Assembly: GCF_018129995.1 (NCBI RefSeq) | Contig: NZ_JAFCKS010000003.1 | Location: forward strand, 372,001 to 436,000 | From: Bradyrhizobium sp. SZCCT0153 | GTDB taxonomy: Bacteria; Pseudomonadota; Alphaproteobacteria; Rhizobiales; Xanthobacteraceae | Length of the DNA: 64,000 nt | Direction of reading: 5' to 3' | In this document: in pieces, positions 54,021-64,000 of the stretch | How positions within the stretch are numbered: the stretch's first letter is position 1 | Layout: each line of letters starts with the position of its first letter | The notes under the pieces: generated by a model | Database searches by the model: none | The model's input: the letters and a program-made list of their open reading frames with translations, nothing else | Told to the model about the DNA's origin: nothing | Translations under genes and position numbers: made by a program

Positions 54021-54038
54021 CCTCATGGTGAGGAGCGC
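54021..54038. repeat. Dispersed repeat fragment (CCTCATGGTGAGGAGCGC)
   Basis: An 18-bp copy whose core CCTCATGGTGAGG also lies at 54852-54864, in the larger inverted pair. It lies between the murA-like gene and the membrane-protein gene. Confidence 0.6.
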
Positions 54039-54047
54039 GGGGAGGGC

Positions 54048-54518
54048 CTAGAACAAGCCGATGATATTCGCCACCACGTAGAGAATCGCGATGAGGATCA
54101 GTGCACCGATCATGACGAAGGAGATCTCCACCGCAATGGCGCCGGTGCCGAGGATGGCGGCCACGCCGGCCAGGAGCCGCTCCTCCCGGAAGATCAGTGA
54201 AAGGACCGAGAGCAGGATCGCAAGCAGGCCGAGCGAGATCGCGGTCGCGGATGCCGTTTCGCTCCAGCTTCTTCCGGCCGATTTTTCGATCCTGGGAGCC
54301 TGATATTCCACACCCTTCACGCGTGCGATCGCGCGATCCTTGATGCGATGGCCGGTGTCGACGATGACCTGGTCCGCCGGTGGCGGCGGAAACACCATCG
54401 GCACGACCCAATGCGGCAAGACAGCGGCCATCAGCGCCAGCACGCCGACGATGCTGCCGATGATGCCAAGACGGCGGGATGATGGCGTAGCAGTGCTGGT
54501 CGCTGACGAGCTGGTCAT
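54048..54518 (-). CDS. Small membrane protein of unknown function
   Basis: A 156-residue protein with four hydrophobic stretches: about 18-44, 90-110, 114-132 and 133-153. A polar loop (45-88) follows the first segment and probably faces the periplasm. The N-terminus (MTSSSATSTATPSSRR) is Ser/Thr-rich. No family was recognised. It lies between the murA-like gene and a repeat-rich spacer, and has no clear operon partner. Confidence 0.7.
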   Translation of the reverse strand: MTSSSATSTATPSSRRLGIIGSIVGVLALMAAVLPHWVVPMVFPPPPADQVIVDTGHRIKDRAIARVKGVEYQAPRIEKSAGRSWSETASATAISLGLLAILLSVLSLIFREERLLAGVAAILGTGAIAVEISFVMIGALILIAILYVVANIIGLF

Positions 54519-54622
54519 GGCGTGACGTTTCCCGGCCGGAACTGGCCAACGGGTTCATGCCACTTCGTCGCGATGGCGGGAGGGGAGGTTCAGCTGAGGT
54601 GTTGCTACGAAGGCGGTGCGCC

Positions 54623-54644
54623 CCTCTCCCGCTTGCGGGAGAGG
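54623..54644. repeat. CCTCTCCCGC palindrome
   Basis: CCTCTCCCGC-TT-GCGGGAGAGG, perfect 10-bp arms. The same palindrome with an AA centre is at 57751-57772, and a degraded one at 54940-54960. Confidence 0.75.
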
Positions 54645-54782
54645 GCAGGGGAGAGGGTGTCGCCGCAACGGGACAATCCCCAAGAGGAGAAAGCCCCCAC
54701 CCGCCGCTTCGCGTCGACCTCCACCGCAAGCGCAGGGCTATCGCATATGAAGAAAAGCGTGGCGGGCAGCTTGCCTGCGGCC

Positions 54783-54894
54783 CATCCTTCGAGACGCCCG
54801 CCTACGGCGGGCCCTCAGGATGAGGTCGCGTTTTGCGGTGAGATATCAGACCCTCATGGTGAGGTGCCCGCCAAAGCGGGCGTCTCGAACCATG
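54783..54894. repeat. Pair of inverted CATCCTTCGAGACGCCCGC elements
   Basis: The left copy (54783-54825) reads CATCCTTCGAGACGCCCGC...CCTCAGGATGAGG. The right copy (54851-54894) is its inverse, CCTCATGGTGAGGTGCCCGC...GCGGGCGTCTCGAACCATG. Together they can fold into a large hairpin. The whole 54519-55007 spacer holds these repeats and no supported gene. Confidence 0.75.
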
Positions 54895-54939
54895 CAGGCC
54901 GAGGTCTTTCGGAAACCTCCCGCTGTCATATCCGATAGC

Positions 54940-54960
54940 CCTGCCCGCAAGCGGGAGAGG
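54940..54960. repeat. Degenerate CCTCTCCCGC palindrome
   Basis: CCTGCCCGC-AA-GCGGGAGAGG, one arm altered from the palindromes at 54623 and 57751. It lies about 50 bp past the gyrB stop. Confidence 0.6.
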
Positions 54961-55007
54961 TTGCGGCGAGCGCTTGGCTAGCAGATCAAACGCAAAGCCA
55001 ACCGGCC

Positions 55008-59980
<4,973 letters not shown>

Positions 59981-60030
59981 TGTCAAGACTCCTGGATTTC
60001 GCGCGGTCTTCATCCCTCGCGCAATTGCAG

Positions 60031-60086
60031 GCTGCGACACCGTCGGCGCGGCCTCAGACGACTAGTCGCGGCAGGAACCCGTGAGG
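60031..60086. repeat. Duplicated upstream segment, copy 1
   Basis: GCTGCGACACCGTCGGCGCG and the following bases to 60059 are identical (29 bp) to 60883-60911, with weaker similarity beyond. It lies 50 bp upstream of the longer FY...GWQE gene. Confidence 0.85.
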
Positions 60087-60087
60087 T

Positions 60088-60831
60088 TCAATACAGCAGG
60101 AGCGGCGACCATGCCTCTCCGTCGCGCCCGACCGTGAGCTCCCAGGTATCGCCGGCCGTGAAGCTGAGGATCTGCGTGGTGGCTGGATGGCCCGGCACGT
60201 TCACCTCGTAGGAATATTTGCCGGGCCGCAGATCCAGCGACATCGCGCGGGCGCCGGCGGCGTGCTTGATGGTGCGGTCGTTGATCGTGAGCGTGGCGTC
60301 CGTATCGCTGATATTGGAGAACACCAGCATCGCCTGGCCGGGCTCGGGCATGACGTTCGCATCGGTCGCAACGGATGCGTTCTTCTGCACGAGGTTGACC
60401 CTGGTGCTGCTGTCCTTGCGGTCGAGCGCGAGCATGCCGGGTCCGAGCGGCGAGGCGAAGGCGAGCTGGACGTGATCGGCGGAGACCACCGCGCCATCGT
60501 GCTGCTCCTGCCAGCCGAGCTTGCCGAGCTCGGTGCGGTAGAAGGCGAGGACGTCGCCGAGTTCGGCGGGCACGGTCGCCTCCAGCCTGGTACGGAGCGG
60601 CGTTTCAACGCCCCTGACGACGGTGGTGTGAATTCCCCGGTAGCTGTAACGGGTCGGCGCGGGCAGCTTGGTATCGGGATCCGGCGTCAGCTCGGCCGAG
60701 AACAGCGGCGACAGACGCGGCACCCAGGCGCCGGCGCTTGCCGCGATCATGCAGATCGCGAGCAGGACAAGGCCGCACGCAAACGCCTGCCATCGTCCCG
60801 AGGCCCGAGCCCCGGTCCTTGCCGTCCGCAT
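60088..60831 (-). CDS. Secreted single-module paralogue of the FY...GWQE protein
   Basis: A 247-residue protein matching the last module and C-terminal domain of the 727-residue neighbour. The signal segment is about 12-33 (WQAFACGLVLLAICMIAASA). The module carries FYRTELGKLGWQEQ at about 98 (neighbour: [14 protein letters not shown]) within the longer shared Axx[14 protein letters not shown] block. Both have LTINDRT/LTINNRT and end in GR/GPNGD-type tails. The start has a GGAG site six bases upstream. It is 107 bp upstream of the longer gene, and both lie between gyrB and recF. Confidence 0.8.
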   Translation of the reverse strand: MRTARTGARASGRWQAFACGLVLLAICMIAASAGAWVPRLSPLFSAELTPDPDTKLPAPTRYSYRGIHTTVVRGVETPLRTRLEATVPAELGDVLAFYRTELGKLGWQEQHDGAVVSADHVQLAFASPLGPGMLALDRKDSSTRVNLVQKNASVATDANVMPEPGQAMLVFSNISDTDATLTINDRTIKHAAGARAMSLDLRPGKYSYEVNVPGHPATTQILSFTAGDTWELTVGRDGEAWSPLLLY

Positions 60832-60882
60832 CTCACGCTCCAGGGGTATCGCGCGTGATGTCATCGCGCGATGGCAAAATGG

Positions 60883-60945
60883 GCTGCGACACCGTCGGCG
60901 CGGCCTCAGACAGCTAGTCGCCGACGCAACCGCGTGGGTTCAATG
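60883..60945. repeat. Duplicated upstream segment, copy 2
   Basis: The 29-bp match to 60031-60059 begins 51 bp upstream of the shorter FY...GWQE gene. CGACTAG and GTTGAACC-like sequences extend the similarity. It may hold the promoter or mark the duplication edge. Confidence 0.85.
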
Positions 60946-60952
60946 CGGCGGC

Positions 60953-62089
60953 TCACGGGCGTGCGCTGACCTGTCCGCTCTCGACGTCAAACACCTCGCC
61001 GCCGGCGCCAATCTCGGCGAAGGCGGCCGGGTCCGCGCCGGTCAGCCAGACCTGCGCGCCGAGCTTGCGCAGCTCGTCGAACAGCGCCGCGCGCCGGTTC
61101 GGATCGAGATGGGCGACGATCTCGTCGAGCAGCAGCAGCGGCACGATGCCGGTCATCTCGGCGACTAGCGTCGCATGCGCCAGCACCAGCCCGATCAGCA
61201 GCGCCTTCTGCTCGCCGGTCGAGGCGTCGCGTGCCGGCATGCCTTTCGGCGCATAGATCACCTGCAGATCGGTGAGATGCGGACCATCCGTGGTGCGGCC
61301 GGCGATGGCGTCGCGCGGGCGGTTGTCGCGCAGGATCTGCCGGTAGCGGTCCTCGACCGACGTTGCGGTCTCGCTCAGCAGCGCATTCTCCATCCAGCCG
61401 TCGAGCGCGATGTGCGCCGAGGGAAAGGCCGAGGCCTGCGCGCGCGCATTCAGCATGCCGGTGAGCCGCGCCGCGGTCTGGCCGCGGGTTGCGGCGACGG
61501 CGACCGCAAGCTCCGCGGTCTCGCGCTCGATCGCGTCGCACCAATGGTCGTCGTAATTGCGCGTCTCGAGCAGGCGGTTGCGCGAGCGCAGCGAGCGTTC
61601 GAGCGCGGAGATGCGGCTGGAATGCTCGCTGTCGATTGCCAGCACCAGGCGGTCGAAGAAGCGCCGCCGCTCGGAGGCCGCGCCCATGAACAGCCCGTCC
61701 ATCGCCGGCGTCAGCCACACCATGCGGATATGGTCGCCGAAGGCCGTGGCGGAATTGACCGGCTCGCGGTCGATGCGGCAGCGCCGGCTCACGGAGCTGT
61801 CGGCGCGCGGCGCATCGATGCCGGTGCCGAGTGTGGCGAGCCCCAGCGCGCCCTCGACCTGGGCCGAGACCGCCCAGGAGCCGTCGCCCTGGTTGTCGGC
61901 GACGTCTTCCAGCGTGGCGCGCCGCAAGCCGCGTCCCGGCGACAGGAACGAGATCGCCTCGATGCAATTGGTCTTGCCTGCCCCGTTCGGCCCGACCAGC
62001 GCCACCATGTCAGCCGCCGTCGCGAGCCCCGCCGCCCGATAATTGCGAAAATGCGTCAGCGTCAGGCGATGAATGCGGGAGGGGGTCAT
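60953..62089 (-). CDS. recF: DNA replication and repair protein RecF
   Basis: RecF (378 aa), an SMC-like ATPase for RecA loading at gaps. Walker A GPNGAGKTNCIEAI is near residue 33-46, the signature segment DASTGEQKALLIGL is present, and Walker B LLLLDEIVAHLDPNRRAALFDELRKLG follows. HFRNYRAAGL precedes. The start is the ATG at 62089 (MTPSRIHRLTLTHF). It lies downstream of dnaN, with a repeat-flanked DUF559 gene inserted between the two. Confidence 0.96.
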   Translation of the reverse strand: MTPSRIHRLTLTHFRNYRAAGLATAADMVALVGPNGAGKTNCIEAISFLSPGRGLRRATLEDVADNQGDGSWAVSAQVEGALGLATLGTGIDAPRADSSVSRRCRIDREPVNSATAFGDHIRMVWLTPAMDGLFMGAASERRRFFDRLVLAIDSEHSSRISALERSLRSRNRLLETRNYDDHWCDAIERETAELAVAVAATRGQTAARLTGMLNARAQASAFPSAHIALDGWMENALLSETATSVEDRYRQILRDNRPRDAIAGRTTDGPHLTDLQVIYAPKGMPARDASTGEQKALLIGLVLAHATLVAEMTGIVPLLLLDEIVAHLDPNRRAALFDELRKLGAQVWLTGADPAAFAEIGAGGEVFDVESGQVSARP

Positions 62090-62113
62090 GTTGGAACAGT
62101 GGCACGCTCTGCT

Positions 62114-62173
62114 CACCCTCTCCCCTTGTGGGAGAGGGTGGCGCCTCACGAAGTGAGGCGACGGGTGAGGGGT
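62114..62173. repeat. Left copy of the DUF559-flanking repeat
   Basis: CACCCTCTCCCCTTGTGGG...AGAGGGTGG...CGGGTGAGGGGT, containing the palindrome CCCTCTCC/GGAGAGGG. It is an inverted partner of 62545-62607. Confidence 0.85.
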
Positions 62174-62176
62174 ATC

Positions 62177-62542
62177 TTACCGCCCGGCAAGCTTTGCAAG
62201 GAGATCCTCCAATACAGAAGCTGGCTGCTGCAGCACGTCATTGTTCCAGTAACGCGCTATCGAGAAACCTTCCGCCGAGAGAGCCGCATCACGCGCTGCA
62301 TCGGTTCGTGATACTGCGTGCTGACCGCCGTCGATCTCGATCACAAGGCGTTTCTCGAAGCAGACGAAGTCGAGAATGTAGCTTTTGAACGGAACCTGTC
62401 GGCGAAGCTTGAAGGCGGACAATCGACGATCCCTGAGCAGGCGCCACATCGCGGCCTCTGCATCCGTCGGCTCGTGCCGCATGTTCTTCGCGAATTGGCG
62501 GAGACGCTTGGGGACCGGCCGATGGGATGGTTCCTGCGGCAC
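62177..62542 (-). CDS. DUF559 nuclease-like protein
   Basis: A 121-residue DUF559 protein of the restriction endonuclease-like (PD-(D/E)xK) fold. The core is WRLLRDRRLSAFKLRRQVPFKSYILDFVCFEKRLVIEIDGGQH, with FVCFEKRLVIEIDGG providing the D...ExD/K-like acidic residues. Related to the very-short-patch repair and methylase-associated endonuclease group. Substrate unknown. It starts with GTG at 62542, or MRHEPTDAE at residue 21 if shorter. Inverted copies of the same repeat flank it on both sides at 3-5 bp distance. Confidence 0.85.
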   Translation of the reverse strand: MPQEPSHRPVPKRLRQFAKNMRHEPTDAEAAMWRLLRDRRLSAFKLRRQVPFKSYILDFVCFEKRLVIEIDGGQHAVSRTDAARDAALSAEGFSIARYWNNDVLQQPASVLEDLLAKLAGR

Positions 62543-62544
62543 TA

Positions 62545-62607
62545 ACCCCTCACCCGACTGAGTGTGTATCCGCCAGCGGAGTAGCCCTCTCCCACAAGGG
62601 GAGAGGG
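62545..62607. repeat. Right copy of the DUF559-flanking repeat (inverted)
   Basis: ACCCCTCACCCG...CCCTCTCCCACAAGGGGAGAGGG, the reverse complement type of 62114-62173. The inner part differs, but both ends match. Confidence 0.85.
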
Positions 62608-62654
62608 CGCAGCAACGTGCATCGCGCTAGGCTCTGAAAGAAGGGCCTGTCGGC

Positions 62655-62674
62655 GAGGGAGGAGCACCTCCCTC
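62655..62674. other. Hairpin at the dnaN stop codon
   Basis: GAGGGAGG-AGCA-CCTCCCTC, perfect 8-bp arms, overlapping the dnaN stop. No U tract follows on the minus strand, so it is probably an mRNA-end structure and not a classical terminator. Confidence 0.6.
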
Positions 62675-63791
62675 ACACCCGCATCGGCATCAGCACGTAC
62701 AACGCGCTCTTGTCGTCGCGGTCCTGCACCAGCGTCGGCGAGCCGGGATCGGCGAGCCTCAGGGTTGCAACGTCGCCTTCGATCTGGGCGGCGATGTCGA
62801 GCAGGTAGCGCGAGTTGAAGCCGATATCGAGGGCGTCGGAGGCGTATTCGACCTCGAGCTCTTCTGTCGCGCTGCCGGAATCCGGATTGGTCACCGACAG
62901 CACCAGCTTGCCCGGCGACAGCGACAGTTTCACCGCGCGCCCGCGCTCGCTCGAGATCGTCGAGACGCGATCGACCGCGTTCTCGAAATCCTTCTTGTCG
63001 ACGACGAGCTCCTTGTCGTTGCCCTGCGGGATGACGCGGCCATAATCGGGGAAGGTGCCGTCGATCAGCTTCGAGGTCAGCACCACGTTGCCGATGGTGA
63101 AGCGGATCTTGGCCTGCGACAGCTCGATTGTCATCTCGGCGTCGGCGTCCTCGATCAGGCGCTGCACCTCGCCGACGGTCTTGCGCGGCACGATCACGCC
63201 GGGCATGCCGTCGGCGCCCTTGGGCTGCACCAGGTCGAGCTGGGCGAGGCGGTGGCCGTCGGTGGCGACGCCGCGCAGGGTTGCGGCCTTCGCGGAGCCT
63301 GCGGCATGCAGATAGATGCCGTTGAGATAATAGCGCGTCTCCTCGGTGGAGATCGCGAACTGGGTGCGGTCGATCAGCCGCTTGACGTCCTTGGCGGCGA
63401 GCGAGAACGAGTGCGACATGTCGCCGGCGGCCAGATCCGGGAAATCGTTCTCCGGCAGGGTCTGCAGCGTGAAGCGCGAGCGGCCGGCGCGGATCGCAAG
63501 CACGGCGCGGTCGCCGTCGGCCTCCAGCACGATCTGCGACCCGTCCGGCAGCTTGCGCACGATGTCGTAGAACATGTGCGCCGGCACGGTGGTGGAGCCC
63601 GCGGTCGCGGTTTCCGCGGGCAGCGTTTCCGTCACCTCGAGGTCGAGGTCGGTCGCCTTCAGCGACAATTTCGCATTCTCGGCCCGGACCAGCACGTTGC
63701 CGAGGATCGGGATCGTGTTGCGGCGCTCGACCACGCGGTGGACATGGCCCAGCGACTTCAGGAGTTGCGCGCGTTCGACCGTAACCTTCAT
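62673..63791 (-). CDS. dnaN: DNA polymerase III beta clamp
   Basis: DnaN (372 aa), the sliding clamp of the replisome, with three similar domains. Family sequence includes MKVTVERAQLLKSLGHVHRVVERRNTIPILGNVLV, and the C-terminus ends ...YVLMPMRV. The start at 63791 is the standard one; an open frame upstream is ignored. Gene order dnaN-recF is conserved, and dnaA usually lies just upstream of dnaN, beyond the right edge. The remaining 63792-64000 shows no gene. Confidence 0.98.
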   Translation of the reverse strand: MKVTVERAQLLKSLGHVHRVVERRNTIPILGNVLVRAENAKLSLKATDLDLEVTETLPAETATAGSTTVPAHMFYDIVRKLPDGSQIVLEADGDRAVLAIRAGRSRFTLQTLPENDFPDLAAGDMSHSFSLAAKDVKRLIDRTQFAISTEETRYYLNGIYLHAAGSAKAATLRGVATDGHRLAQLDLVQPKGADGMPGVIVPRKTVGEVQRLIEDADAEMTIELSQAKIRFTIGNVVLTSKLIDGTFPDYGRVIPQGNDKELVVDKKDFENAVDRVSTISSERGRAVKLSLSPGKLVLSVTNPDSGSATEELEVEYASDALDIGFNSRYLLDIAAQIEGDVATLRLADPGSPTLVQDRDDKSALYVLMPMRV

Positions 63792-64000
63792 TGCACTACT
63801 CGCCCGATCCCCAAGGAAACCAAATCTGGAAAAGCCGGGCGGCGGGACGCGCGCCACGGCACCGAAGACCCCGGAAAGCCGGATCATCCAGCCGATATGA
63901 CCAAAGCCGTCAGGGTCGCGCAAGGTGGCGCGGATGGCCCCCGGATTCAAGGGATTGCGAGGTAGTTCCCCACGATTTACAGGCAAAAACGAGGGCCCGC

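Noticed and set aside
63792..64000. Possible replication origin next to dnaN
   Set aside because: Only one weak DnaA-box-like sequence and no AT-rich unwinding region are visible in the 209 bp available.

Overview
The window looks like a stretch of chromosome from a Bradyrhizobium-type alphaproteobacterium (Nitrobacteraceae). The evidence is uniformly GC-rich coding sequence, protein sequences of rhizobial type, the dnaN-recF and gyrB cluster at the right edge, the conserved rimP-nusA-ylxR-infB-rbfA-truB-rpsO-pnp operon, and short palindromic repeats of the kind I remember from Bradyrhizobium genomes. The species is inferred, not proven. I see no rRNA, tRNA, prophage, transposase, integrase or CRISPR array, so this is mostly core chromosome with small accessory genes between housekeeping blocks.

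Layout, left to right. Positions 1-3300 hold an oxidative-stress block: the start of an oxyR-type regulator divergent from katG, then a Tat-exported superoxide dismutase. Positions 3400-13917 hold the translation and RNA operon on the minus strand (rimP to pnp), with a candidate rimP leader attenuator, an intrinsic terminator after rpsO and a long hairpin in the pnp leader. Positions 14292-28844 hold a DUF2336 gene and a long minus-strand housekeeping series: trmB, an M20 peptidase, an XRE regulator, lnt, a CorC-like protein, ybeY, phoH, miaB, a HAD phosphatase, fur/mur, rimI, tsaB, a NifU-like scaffold, a universal stress protein and trpS. Positions 28918-36999 hold murJ and metabolic genes: a PfkB kinase, an acyl-CoA ligase, a serine hydrolase and a succinate-semialdehyde dehydrogenase.

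Positions 37225-54518 are the most accessory part. It contains a two-gene sensor module (CHASE3-like histidine kinase plus periplasmic binding protein), a SulP-STAS-cNMP transporter, purC, a pirin, a membrane-anchored AraC regulator, a second serine hydrolase, an MmgE/PrpD protein, a FUSC protein, a three-gene MATE/DUF2867/DsbA-like operon, a second-type MurA with Asp in place of the catalytic Cys, and a small membrane protein. Positions 55008-63791 hold gyrB, two tandem paralogous secreted proteins built from an FY...GWQE module, recF, a DUF559 nuclease-like gene flanked by inverted repeat copies, and dnaN.

The strongest leads are (1) the kinase/binding-protein pair at 37225-39860, which resembles a TorS-TorT type sensor without a transporter or response regulator beside it; (2) the FY...GWQE protein family at 57797-60831 with duplicated upstream DNA; (3) the DUF559 gene inside an inverted-repeat element at 62114-62607; (4) the Cys-to-Asp MurA paralogue; and (5) the structured leaders of rimP and pnp. 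No database search was run. All family assignments come from recognised motifs and protein similarity by eye.
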